From assembly GCA_965207565.1 (NCBI GenBank), contig CBDBMQ010000013.1, positions 1 to 42,730 on the forward strand: DNA of 42,730 bases, in the 5' to 3' direction. Below the pieces are notes generated by a model. That model saw only the letters and a list, made by a program, of their open reading frames with translations, did not search any database and was not told the origin of the DNA. A program made the position numbers and the translations under genes. Positions within the stretch are counted from its first letter, which is position 1. Each line of letters opens with the position of its first letter. Positions 1 through 8,837 of the stretch are shown here, piece after piece. Origin of the DNA: Bin80 sp965207565 (lineage in GTDB: Bacteria; Bacteroidota; Rhodothermia; Rhodothermales; Bin80).

Positions 1-65
1 ATCGGTATGCGCACAACCATGCCTCCAGACAACTCCCCAAACCGTTCACTCACATTGTATTTCAT
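1..65 (-). CDS. possible 5' end of an unidentified gene, cut by the window edge
   Basis: Downstream of the DUF1800 gene and on the same strand, an ATG at 65 opens a frame (M-K-Y-N-V-S-E-R-F...) with no stop for 21 codons until the window edge. The 33-nt spacing from the DUF1800 stop would suit an operon partner. DUF1800 genes are often followed by DUF1501 genes, but these residues do not look like a DUF1501 Tat leader. Too short to identify; it may be chance. Confidence 0.2.
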   Translation of the reverse strand, partial: MKYNVSERFGELSGGMVVRIP

Positions 66-98
66 CACATTACATGAGTTGATACTCCGGCAATCCGA

Positions 99-1685
99 CT
101 AACCACGGACATACTCCATCGTCTGGTATGCAATTCCCTGTCGATTGAGATCCCAACTGTACCAGGGGAAGCCGCGAAGAAAAATGCGTGTCAGATCCAA
201 AACGTAAGCAGGCTCATTTTGCATTTCTTCCGGAATTGGGTGGACCGTCAGGTCGCCAGCGAACTCTGGTGGAGCATCAATGACAATATCTTCAAGCGGT
301 ACCGCCAGAAAAAATTCAGCCAGCATCACGGGTACTTTGAATACGGCCAGTGGATCATTGCTGTCTACCAGCTTACGGGTAACTGTAACCGCATTTACCT
401 TGAAAGACCCAAATTGACCTGGCCATAGCGCCAGACTCAGGTGTGCCCAGCGCTGTGGCAGTGAGGTGGTTGAAATCCAGGTCCGATACCCTGGCCAACC
501 GGCAACACTGGGAGGATCCAGCAAACGCTGTGATTGCTGTTCCATCCACCAACGGATCCTGTCCCAACCGGAACGCTCTGGAACCCCTTGCCCGAACGCT
601 CTGAGTAATCCGACAAACAGAGCAGTTGGGCTTTTGATCTGCGCCCCGATCACTTCCTCGGAATAGAAATGTTGACTCGAAAACAGGGTTTCCAGAACCG
701 GTGCAATTTCGAAATCGTGATCAATAAAACACTGGGCAAGCCCTTCAACAACCGCCTCATGGGGCGTAACGTATACGAACTCTGTATACAGTTTTCGCGC
801 CATGAAATACGCGATTTGGGTTGGACGCTCTTCGAAAAGTACCGTATGCGCACCCCCAAAATCAAATTTTTCCGTCCTGCCAAAAATCGTTTTTTCTCCG
901 TTATCCCTCAGAGCCTGCTTCAGATGGGACGTGAAATACGTGTAGTTCACCTGATAGCCGGTGAGTGCACGTGACAATTCGACGATATCGTTCTGGGTAT
1001 AATTGGGGTTACCGTGCCGATCAAACTCCCCCATCGTGAAGAGCTCAAGTAGTTCTCTTGCATAATTTTCATTCGGACTTTCCCTCGTACTCAGCTTGCC
1101 ATCAAGATAGTCCAGCATTGAGGGATCAATACCGACCGCAATGGTAAAATCCCTGAAATTGCCCAAGGCATATTTGTAAAGTGTGTGCAAATACTTATGG
1201 GACATAATGGCATAGAAGTACGCATCGCGCTCTGTTGCAAAATGATCATGCCAGAAAAGCGTCATTCGATCACGAAGGCCTCCCGTAACCATCCTGATCA
1301 ACCAAGTCCTCGTTAACTCTGAGGCCCAGCCAAACTGCTTGTCAAAGTAAGCCTGTTTCTCGGCCTCCGTTCCGCCCCAGGGCGGCCATTCCCTATGCCA
1401 GGAAGGAAAGTCAGGAGCGGAGCGTTGCAGGCCTTCCTCAATGATCTGTTTCGTAGACTGGGAAGCCAACTGCCCGGTTGCTTCCCTGACCTGTTCGACA
1501 CTGCCTCCAAATGTGGCCCTTCGAAACAGGTGTGCAGCTTCACGGAAGGATAGAGGCTGATCATAAGGATCCAGGCCTGCAGTCGTTTGCACCGGTGGTG
1601 GCAATGCCACCTTCTCTGAAGATTTTGCGCCACGCTCCTTAAAAAGGTGACGAAAACGCTGAGGAGTTTCAAAAATCGAATCCAC
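99..1685 (-). CDS. DUF1800 family protein
   Basis: 528 aa, GTG start at 1685 with a purine-rich AAAGAG about 8 nt upstream, TAG stop at 99-101. Family hallmarks are visible in order: an N-terminal HLFRRATFGG helix (about 53-62), RDRMTLFWHDHFAT (about 139-152), SPNENYARELLELFTMG (about 202-218) followed by YTQNDIVELSRALTGY, and a C-terminal PPSVAGWPGYRTWI. DUF1800 proteins have no settled biochemical role; in Bacteroidota and Planctomycetes they usually sit beside DUF1501 genes and many are exported. No convincing signal peptide is seen here: the N-terminus is polar and charged (MDSIFETPQRFRHLFKERG), so this copy is either cytoplasmic or has a different true start. It is divergent from the broken aldo/keto reductase; the 246-bp spacer (1686-1931) must hold both promoters. 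Family assignment is firm, function unknown. Confidence 0.88.
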   Translation of the reverse strand: MDSIFETPQRFRHLFKERGAKSSEKVALPPPVQTTAGLDPYDQPLSFREAAHLFRRATFGGSVEQVREATGQLASQSTKQIIEEGLQRSAPDFPSWHREWPPWGGTEAEKQAYFDKQFGWASELTRTWLIRMVTGGLRDRMTLFWHDHFATERDAYFYAIMSHKYLHTLYKYALGNFRDFTIAVGIDPSMLDYLDGKLSTRESPNENYARELLELFTMGEFDRHGNPNYTQNDIVELSRALTGYQVNYTYFTSHLKQALRDNGEKTIFGRTEKFDFGGAHTVLFEERPTQIAYFMARKLYTEFVYVTPHEAVVEGLAQCFIDHDFEIAPVLETLFSSQHFYSEEVIGAQIKSPTALFVGLLRAFGQGVPERSGWDRIRWWMEQQSQRLLDPPSVAGWPGYRTWISTTSLPQRWAHLSLALWPGQFGSFKVNAVTVTRKLVDSNDPLAVFKVPVMLAEFFLAVPLEDIVIDAPPEFAGDLTVHPIPEEMQNEPAYVLDLTRIFLRGFPWYSWDLNRQGIAYQTMEYVRG

Positions 1686-1931
1686 CGGACAAACTCTTTA
1701 ACCGTGAGTGGACAAGTTACGGAATAGTTTCCCAAATATGTTATAGGATCCGGCATCCTTGCAGCGTGTCGTGATACTGCCGTGAATCAGAATAGACAGG
1801 ATCGACCAGGAACTTATGCTGATTCTACCAACAGCATGACCTAATTTGAAGGAATTGACCTTCTTCCATTGCCTTTCGTTCGAAACGAGTTGCCACTTGA
1901 TAAAGATAAAAAGCCATAATTTCAACGGATC

Positions 1932-2914
1932 ATGGAATACGTACGTTTAGGTAATAGCGGCATGACGGTTTCCCGGCTTGCACTTGGATGCATGTCCTTC
2001 GGAGACCGTTCCTGGCAACCCTGGATCTTGGACGAAGAGGCGTCCCAGCCGTTTTTCCGGCGTGCGATTGAGCTTGGTATCAATTTCTTTGATACCGCGG
2101 ATATTTACTCCCATGGGGTCAGCGAGGAAATTACTGGCCGCGCACTCAAGCGCTACGCCAACCCGGATGAGATCGTGCTGACTTCCAAGGTCTTTTTCCC
2201 ACTTCGGGATGCACCGAATTCCGGTGGCCTCTCCAAAAAGAATATCATTCAGTCATGCGAGGCCAGCTTGCGCAGACTTGACGTGGAAACGATTGACCTC
2301 TACCAGATTCACCGCTTCGATGTGAATACTCCCATTGAAGAGACTCTGGAGGCACTGGATATGCTGATTCAACAGGGCAAGGTGCGCTATATCGGAGCCT
2401 CCAGCATGTATGCGTGGCGACTGGCCCGGATGCTTGGAGCTGCAGAACTCAATGGGTGGACCCCGGTTCGTCAGTATGCAGAACCACTACAACCTCATGT
2501 ACCGTGAAGAGGAGCGGGAAATGATCCCTCTCTGCCAGGAGGAAGGACTCGCAATTCTCCCCTGGTCACCGCTGGCTCGAGGTTTGCTGGCCCGCGCAGA
2601 ATCCCTGCAAGATCCCCTCTCCACTCCTCGGGCAAACAGTGATGTACTCATGCACGAACGTTACACCACTCCAGAGGATGCAGATGTCATATCTGCCTTA
2701 CGGACTCTGGCCGAAAAGCGCGGCGATCCTCCCGCAGAAATCGCCATGGCATGGCTGTTGTCCAAACCGGGCGTGACTGCCCCGATTATTGGTGTTTCGA
2801 AGCTCCCCCATCTGGAAAGTGCTGTTCGCAGCCTCTCGCTGGGAACTCTCTGCCGAGGAGGTCGCCAAGCTTGAAGCGCCTTATGTGCCACACCGCATTC
2901 TTGGGCATGAATGA
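1932..2914 (+). pseudogene. aldo/keto reductase, broken by two +1 frameshifts
   Basis: The product would be an NADPH-dependent aldo/keto reductase (TIM barrel, about 327 aa) of the YajO/YghZ-like soluble type. Tetrad residues are present: Asp and Tyr in NFFDTADIYSHG, Lys in VLTSKV, His in LYQIHRFD. The reading frame is lost twice. At 2461-2464 a CCCC run has one C too many: with CCC the frame continues ...NGWT-RFVSMQNHYNLMYREEE. At 2841-2843 a GGG run has one G too many: with GG it continues ...RSLSLELSAEEVAKLEAPY and ends VPHRILGHE at the TGA 2912-2914. Both lesions are single-base gains in short homopolymers, so either recent pseudogenisation or two assembly errors would explain them; the rest of the sequence is undegraded. 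As given, translation stops at 2507. Confidence 0.85.
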
Positions 2915-3122
2915 GACCGCTCTCACGATCCATCGAAGCTCCATGATCTGCCTCTTCCCGGAAATTTTGCCACTCCAGGCAGTTCGTCGTACCCGATCTT
3001 GCCGATGCAATCATGCAGAAACTGCATGGAGCCCTTGATCTGCCATGAGACAGCCTTTCTGCTCCGCATCAACCCACCCCCGATGGCCAGCTGTCGTCAC
3101 CATCCATCGCATTCGGCAAAAT

Positions 3123-4952
3123 ATGCAGTCTTCTGCATGCGTGTCCCTTGGAATACTGCGCATCGTTCTGGCTGCAAAGCTGCCACTGATCATGTCATTG
3201 GGGCTGCTTTTGGGGGCGTGCACGCGGAACGCCCCACTCTTTGAGCTCATGAGTCCCGAACAAACCGGGATTAAATTCGCCAATACGCTGACTCCTGCGG
3301 AAACTCTCAACACCTATGTTTTTCGCAATTTCTACAATGGAGGTGGCGTTGCCATTGGCGATCTGAATCATGACGGACTGACAGATATTTTCCTGACCGG
3401 TAATCAAGTGTCTAATCGACTGTACGTTAATCTTGGCAACTTCCGATTCGAGGATGTCACGGAAGAAGCAGGACTGTATTCGGCTGGTGCCTGGACCACA
3501 GGGGTCAGTATGGTAGATATTAACGGAGATGGCTGGCTGGATCTTTATCTCAGTAAATCTGGACCGCCGGGGGGACCCAAACGTCATAACGAGCTTTTTG
3601 TAAATCAACACGACGGAACCTTCGTGGAGATGGCCCATGAATACGGAATCGCGTTCCAGGCCCTTGGAATCCACACATCCTTTTTTGACTACGATGGGGA
3701 CCTAGATCTGGACGCCTATGTTCTAAGTAATCCGGTGCGCTCACTGGATGATCTACAGCCCGCTCCGAACCTCCGACAGCTTCCTGATCCAGACGGCGGC
3801 AACCGCCTTTTACGGAACGATGATGGGCAGTTTACAGATGTAACCACAGCTTCAGGGATCTACAGCAGTAAGATCGGATTCGGATTGGGCGTGTCCGCCG
3901 CGGACCTCAACAGAGACGGATGGACCGATCTCTATGTCTCCAACGATTTCTTCGAGCGTGATTATCTCTACCTGAACCAGAATGGGACGTTCATTGACGT
4001 GGGAACCAGTGCAACCCAGACCATGAGCTTCAGCTCTATGGGAGGAGACATCGCAGATTATAATGGAGATGGCTGGCCTGATATCTTTATCTCGGACATG
4101 CTTCCTGACCTACCCTGGCGCCATCAGTCCCGCATCGCATTTCCATCCTGGCCAGCGTATCTAAGAAGCGTGGCCGATGGATACCATCACCAAACAACAA
4201 GAAATACCTTGCAACTGAACCGGGGGCCCTTGCCCAACGGACAAATACGATTCAGTGAGGTCTCCCGCATTGTAGGACTGGAAAGTACCGACTGGAGCTG
4301 GGGAGGGTTGATTGCAGATTTTGATCTGGATGGCCAGCGGGATATTTTTGTGCCAAATGGCATCTTCAAGGATCTTCTGGATCAGGACTTCATTTCCCGC
4401 GCCTCGAATGCTGATTCACTTCGGGTCCTCTTTCTTGCCCATGAGCAGCCAATCCTGAAGCTTCTTGAACAGGTACCCTCGCACGCCCTCTCAAACCATA
4501 TATTTGCCGGTAGTTCAGACCTCCACTTTGAAGACGTAAGTCAAGAGTGGGGGCTTGCGACTCCAGGATTTTCAAACGGGGCAGCCTATGGGGACTTGGA
4601 TAATGATGGGGACCTGGACCTGGTCATCAATAATGTGAATATGCCTGCATATATCTACCGTAACCGTGCGACAGAACGCTTTCCCGAACGGGGGCGGCTG
4701 CAAATTGAGCTCCAAGGAAAAGCACCCAACACCTTTGGAGTCGGTGCGCAGGTGAGCGTGTGGGCAACCGGACGCCAGTGGTATACCGAACAATACCTGC
4801 AACGTGGATTTCAGTCCAGTATAGACCCGGTATTGCACTTTGGCTTCACCGGAGGGTTAGACTCCGTCATTATCCAGTGGCCGCACGGCGAACGACAACT
4901 CCTCACCAATATCGAAAGTAACCGCCGCCTGATCGTTTCGGAAACCCCATGA
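3123..4952 (+). CDS. CRTAC1-like FG-GAP/VCBS + ASPIC/UnbV lipoprotein (short paralogue)
   Basis: Predicted outer-surface beta-propeller lipoprotein. The open frame begins at ATG 3045, but the signal peptide fits better from ATG 3123 (or GTG 3141), giving a hydrophobic stretch ending in the lipobox LLLGAC; 610 aa from 3123. At least seven calcium-loop motifs of the DxNxDGxxD type are visible (DLNHDGLTD, DINGDGWLD, DYDGDLDLD, DLNRDGWTD, DYNGDGWPD, DFDLDGQRD, DLDNDGDLD), then a C-terminal ASPIC/UnbV domain of about 85 residues (from about IELQGKAPNTFGVGAQV to the end). It lacks the second FG-GAP half present in the two downstream paralogues. Its stop overlaps the next start by ATGA, so it heads a translationally coupled operon. 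In Bacteroidota such proteins accompany SusCD systems; the biochemical role is unknown. The stretch 2915-3122 upstream holds no gene I can recognise. Confidence 0.88.
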   Translation: MQSSACVSLGILRIVLAAKLPLIMSLGLLLGACTRNAPLFELMSPEQTGIKFANTLTPAETLNTYVFRNFYNGGGVAIGDLNHDGLTDIFLTGNQVSNRLYVNLGNFRFEDVTEEAGLYSAGAWTTGVSMVDINGDGWLDLYLSKSGPPGGPKRHNELFVNQHDGTFVEMAHEYGIAFQALGIHTSFFDYDGDLDLDAYVLSNPVRSLDDLQPAPNLRQLPDPDGGNRLLRNDDGQFTDVTTASGIYSSKIGFGLGVSAADLNRDGWTDLYVSNDFFERDYLYLNQNGTFIDVGTSATQTMSFSSMGGDIADYNGDGWPDIFISDMLPDLPWRHQSRIAFPSWPAYLRSVADGYHHQTTRNTLQLNRGPLPNGQIRFSEVSRIVGLESTDWSWGGLIADFDLDGQRDIFVPNGIFKDLLDQDFISRASNADSLRVLFLAHEQPILKLLEQVPSHALSNHIFAGSSDLHFEDVSQEWGLATPGFSNGAAYGDLDNDGDLDLVINNVNMPAYIYRNRATERFPERGRLQIELQGKAPNTFGVGAQVSVWATGRQWYTEQYLQRGFQSSIDPVLHFGFTGGLDSVIIQWPHGERQLLTNIESNRRLIVSETP

Positions 4953-5530
4953 GCAGATTACATCTTTCGTTATTGTGCTTTCCGGCCCTCATCACCGCAG
5001 CCTGTGAACAGCCCTCGGAATATGAAGCGATGTTGGCTCGCGAAACCGCCCGCCTTGATACGGTTCGTACACTCTTTTTTAATTATGAACTGGGAATGTC
5101 TCGTCAGGCATTCTATGACTCAAGTTGGACACTGAATCGGCAGGAACTGGTCACCCACGGTCCCAGCAACATGAATGTCCAGTATAAGCTCACGGATCAG
5201 TTGCCCTACGAGGCAACCATGCTGTATTATCCTGATTTCAAAGATGATCAAGTCGCTCAGATGCGTATCCGCATCTCGTATGATGCCTGGGCACCCTGGA
5301 ACCGGCACCTCTGGTCTGATAGCCTGATTTTTGATGTTCGAGACCTCATGGAAGTATGGTATGGTGAAGGATTTTTGACTCAGCAGATTTCCCTGCCACT
5401 AACTGGTTCCACGAGTGAGTTTGTCAAGATTGATGCGAACCGGCAGATTATGATTCAGCGTAGTTCTGACAGCGAGGTGCTGGTAAAAATCACCGATCTG
5501 CGAGCCCTTCCTCCCCAAAACAATGAATAG
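4949..5530 (+). CDS. unrecognised small lipoprotein within the VCBS/ASPIC operon
   Basis: 193 aa, no family recognised. It has a typical SPII signal (MSRLHLSLLCFPALITAAC) with lipobox ITAAC and Cys19, so it should be a membrane-anchored lipoprotein. The mature part has a charged helix (about 24-45, EYEAMLARETARLDTVRTLF) followed by a mixed, probably beta-rich region with many aromatics (YKLTDQLPYEATMLYYPDF, DAWAPWNRHLW). No catalytic signature, no FG-GAP or ASPIC motif. It overlaps the preceding gene by 4 nt (ATGA) and the following one by 8 nt (5523-5530), so it is embedded in the operon and probably made in fixed ratio with the surface propellers. A role as accessory or partner to those proteins is inference from position only. 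Confidence 0.8.
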   Translation: MSRLHLSLLCFPALITAACEQPSEYEAMLARETARLDTVRTLFFNYELGMSRQAFYDSSWTLNRQELVTHGPSNMNVQYKLTDQLPYEATMLYYPDFKDDQVAQMRIRISYDAWAPWNRHLWSDSLIFDVRDLMEVWYGEGFLTQQISLPLTGSTSEFVKIDANRQIMIQRSSDSEVLVKITDLRALPPQNNE

Positions 5531-8500
5531 ACCGGTGTCTATCCTATTGGCTGTTTTCCTAGGGGCATGCACCGCAGAGAAGGGGCCGCTTTTTGAGCAG
5601 ATTGATGCAAAAGAAGCGGGGATTGATTTTGAGAATGCTCTCCGATATGAAGATGAGTTCAACGTATACCGGTACCGAAATTTCTATAACGGAGGCGGCG
5701 TGGCCATTGGCGATATCAACAATGATGAGCTCCCCGATGTGTTTCTGACGGGTAATCAGACCCCGAACCGCCTCTATCTGAATGAGGGAAATTTTCAGTT
5801 TCGGGATATATCCGAAGAAGCTGGCATCATGGGAGCGCGTGCCTGGAGTACTGGAGTCAGCATGGCCGATATCAATGGGGATGGACTCCTGGATCTCTAT
5901 GTTTGCAACTCGGGAATTGTATCTGGAGACGACCGGCGCAACGAATTATATATAAACCAAGGAGATGGAACCTTCCAGGAACTCGGGCACACGTACGGAC
6001 TGGATGATGCCGGGCTGTCCACACATGCTACCTTTTTGGATTATGATCGTGACGGCGATGTAGACATGTTTCTGGTCAATAACTCGTTTCGAAGCATTAT
6101 GGACTTCAACCTTGAAGTCAATACACGCCATGTGCCGCATATGGCTGGAGGTGATCGGCTATTTCGTAATGAAGCTCCAGATGCACATTTTACAGATGTC
6201 ACCGCAAGCTCCGGGATCTATCGTAGCGAGATTGGCTTTGGCCTTGGTGCCTCTGTCGGTGATGTGAACCGTGACGGATGGCCCGATCTCTATATCTCGA
6301 ATGATTTTTTCGAGTACGACTATCTCTACATCAACAATCAGGATGGGACCTTCTTCGAGTCGCTTCAAAAGAGTATAAAAAGTGTGAGTGCAGCTGCAAT
6401 GGGTGCCGATATGGCGGATCTCAATGGAGATGGCTATCTGGACATTTTTGTCACAGACATGCTCCCGACAACAGATTACCGCCTCAAGACGGTGTCCGCA
6501 TTTGATAGCTGGGAACGTTACAAGGCTTACGTACGTGACGACTACCACCATCAGTTTACCCGCAATACGTTGCAGATGAACCGGGGCAACGACCTGAACT
6601 CCACGGTACGTTTCTCCGAGGCCGGGAGGATGCTTCGTATACACGCAAGTGATTGGAGCTGGGGAGCACTGATCGCCGACTATGACCATGACGGAACAAG
6701 GGATATATTTGTGGCAAATGGAATCTACCGTGATCTGACCAATGCAGACTACCTGGAAGCGGTCCGGGATGAAGACACCCGAAGCCTGCTAACCAGCGAA
6801 AACTATGTGGATTGGAAAACCCTGATCGAAATGATCCCAACCCAACCCATCCCGAATCACATGTTCGCTGGGAACCCTACGCAGCCCTTTGATGATTTCA
6901 CGGAAGCCTGGGGACTTTCCGCACCCGGTTTTTCGAATGGCAGCGCCTATGCGGACCTGGATTTGGATGGAGACCTGGACCTTTTGATCAACAATATTGG
7001 GGGAGCACCGATGCTGTTTCGTAACCGGGCAACCGATCAGTTCCCGAACCATCAGTGGCTCCAGATCGCACTCAAAGGCAGGCATCCCAATACACAGGGC
7101 GTGGGCACACAGATCAGCGCTTGGCAAGGCTCTAGACTCTGGTATATTGAACAGCAGCCCGTCAGGGGCTTCCAAAGTAGTGTTGACCCGGTTCTACACC
7201 TCGGGCTTGGCCCCGACACGAAAATGCTAGACTCTCTGGTAATCCACTGGCCCAGTGGTGCTGTGACTCTCCGTGAAAATGTCCGTACGAGTCAGCGCCT
7301 TGAGTTTCAGGAGCCTTCGGCCTCTTCCGAATCAACCCCTGTCCCCTTTCCTATACAGCTATCAAAGCAGGACCCACTCCTGATCCCCGTTGACGCAGAC
7401 TCAATTGGACTGGGATGGCGCCACCGGGAAAACGTGTTTAGCGATTTTGACCAACAACCCCTGCTTTTTCATATGCGCTCAACCGAAGGGCCCGCCATGT
7501 GTAAAGGAGATACCAACGGAGACGGACAACAGGACCTGTATCTCGGTGGAGCACGCAATCAGGCCGGGGCCGTATTTGTACAAACGGATCGCGGATCCTT
7601 TGAACAGATTCCACAGTCCGTACTGGAAGAGGATGCCATCTCGGAAGATGTGGACTGCGAATGGCTGGATATAGACGCAGATGGCGACCAGGATTTGTTT
7701 GTGGCAAGTGGCAGTAGTGAACTACCGCGCAGCAGCTCGGCACTGGTGGACCGGCTGTACCTCAACGATGGCACAGGATCACTCTCCCGCGGCGAGTCAT
7801 TGATCGGGCTCAGCCCACGCGGATTTTCTCCCACTTCAACGGTCTGCTCCCTGGATTTTGATGCGGACGGGGACCTGGATCTCTTCCTTGGTGGTCGATT
7901 GCAGCCGTTTGCGTATGGGGTTCCTGCTCGTAGCCAGTTGCTGCGCAATGACGGAACCGGAACCTTCACCGATGCCACCTCCCGCCTTGCGCCCAGCCTT
8001 GAATCTATTGGACTCGTCACCGATGCCGCCTGTGCAGATTTTGACGGAGACAACCGCCCAGATCTACTCCTTAGTGGAGAATGGATGCCGTTGACTTTAT
8101 TGAAAAATAACCAGGGTGCCTTTATGCCAGCAGCCGCAGGACTGGAAAATACCGCTGGATGGTGGCAATCGATCCTGAGCCTGGATCTGGATGAGGATGG
8201 AGATCTGGACTTTATTGCGGGCAATCATGGCCTCAATTCTCGATTCAAGCCCCCTGTAGACATGTGGGTCGATGATTTTGATCACAATGGGAGCGTGGAG
8301 CAAATTTTTGCCAGAACCATAGATGGGCTGCAACTGCCTTGGCATTTACGCCATGACCTGGTTGCGCAAATCCCCCACTTGGTCCGGACTTTTCCGACTT
8401 ATGCATCGTACGCCGAAGCCACGATCCAAGATATCTTTTCGGAAGAGGAATTGAGTCGGGCAACACACCTGCGAGTGAATGAACTCCGAAGCATGGTCGG

Positions 8501-8837
8501 GATCAATGATGGAACCGGAAACTTTACCCTCAACCCGGCACCACAGGAAATGCAACTCTCTCCTGTATATGGCATGGCCGACCTTCCCACGGCAGATGGG
8601 TATCTGATTCTGGCTGGAGGCAATCTGCACGAGGTGAAGCCGGAGGCAGGAAGGTATGATGCCAGCTACGGTACTGCGTTCATGACTCCCTCCTTGGAAA
8701 CGCTGACCTGGCATGCGTCCGGCTTTTTTGTTGAGGGGCAGGTGCGTCAAATCCTGACGATTGAGGTCAATGGCCGTACCCATGTCATTGCCGCCCGCAA
8801 CAACGATACGCTCAGCATCTTTACATATGCGGATTAG
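5523..8837 (+). CDS. long CRTAC1-like VCBS + ASPIC/UnbV lipoprotein, paralogue 2
   Basis: 1104 aa. Signal peptide MNRPVSILLAVFLGAC with lipobox LGAC (Cys16). N-terminal half: repeated FG-GAP/VCBS calcium loops (DINNDELPD, DINGDGLLD, DYDRDGDVD, DVNRDGWPD, DLNGDGYLD, DYDHDGTRD, DLDLDGDLD) and then an ASPIC/UnbV domain at roughly 525-615 (VGTQISAWQGSRLWY ... GFQSSVDPVLHLGLG). C-terminal half: a second propeller with DTNGDGQQD, DIDADGDQD, DFDADGDLD, DFDGDNRPD, DLDEDGDLD. The block GGGVAIGDINNDELPDVFLT is nearly the same as in both neighbours, so these are tandem duplicates. Cell-surface exposure is expected from the lipobox; ligand and function are unknown. It overlaps both flanking genes (8 nt and 11 nt), consistent with one transcript. 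Confidence 0.92.
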   Translation: MNRPVSILLAVFLGACTAEKGPLFEQIDAKEAGIDFENALRYEDEFNVYRYRNFYNGGGVAIGDINNDELPDVFLTGNQTPNRLYLNEGNFQFRDISEEAGIMGARAWSTGVSMADINGDGLLDLYVCNSGIVSGDDRRNELYINQGDGTFQELGHTYGLDDAGLSTHATFLDYDRDGDVDMFLVNNSFRSIMDFNLEVNTRHVPHMAGGDRLFRNEAPDAHFTDVTASSGIYRSEIGFGLGASVGDVNRDGWPDLYISNDFFEYDYLYINNQDGTFFESLQKSIKSVSAAAMGADMADLNGDGYLDIFVTDMLPTTDYRLKTVSAFDSWERYKAYVRDDYHHQFTRNTLQMNRGNDLNSTVRFSEAGRMLRIHASDWSWGALIADYDHDGTRDIFVANGIYRDLTNADYLEAVRDEDTRSLLTSENYVDWKTLIEMIPTQPIPNHMFAGNPTQPFDDFTEAWGLSAPGFSNGSAYADLDLDGDLDLLINNIGGAPMLFRNRATDQFPNHQWLQIALKGRHPNTQGVGTQISAWQGSRLWYIEQQPVRGFQSSVDPVLHLGLGPDTKMLDSLVIHWPSGAVTLRENVRTSQRLEFQEPSASSESTPVPFPIQLSKQDPLLIPVDADSIGLGWRHRENVFSDFDQQPLLFHMRSTEGPAMCKGDTNGDGQQDLYLGGARNQAGAVFVQTDRGSFEQIPQSVLEEDAISEDVDCEWLDIDADGDQDLFVASGSSELPRSSSALVDRLYLNDGTGSLSRGESLIGLSPRGFSPTSTVCSLDFDADGDLDLFLGGRLQPFAYGVPARSQLLRNDGTGTFTDATSRLAPSLESIGLVTDAACADFDGDNRPDLLLSGEWMPLTLLKNNQGAFMPAAAGLENTAGWWQSILSLDLDEDGDLDFIAGNHGLNSRFKPPVDMWVDDFDHNGSVEQIFARTIDGLQLPWHLRHDLVAQIPHLVRTFPTYASYAEATIQDIFSEEELSRATHLRVNELRSMVGINDGTGNFTLNPAPQEMQLSPVYGMADLPTADGYLILAGGNLHEVKPEAGRYDASYGTAFMTPSLETLTWHASGFFVEGQVRQILTIEVNGRTHVIAARNNDTLSIFTYAD

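Noticed and set aside
2915..3054. Short coding-like string ending DLADAIMQKLHGALDLP before the first propeller gene
   Set aside because: About 35 codons open, no start, no recognisable family; could be a gene remnant but cannot be supported.
7559..8224. 221-codon minus-strand frame inside propeller paralogue 2
   Set aside because: Ser/Arg-rich antisense shadow of repeated calcium-loop codons.
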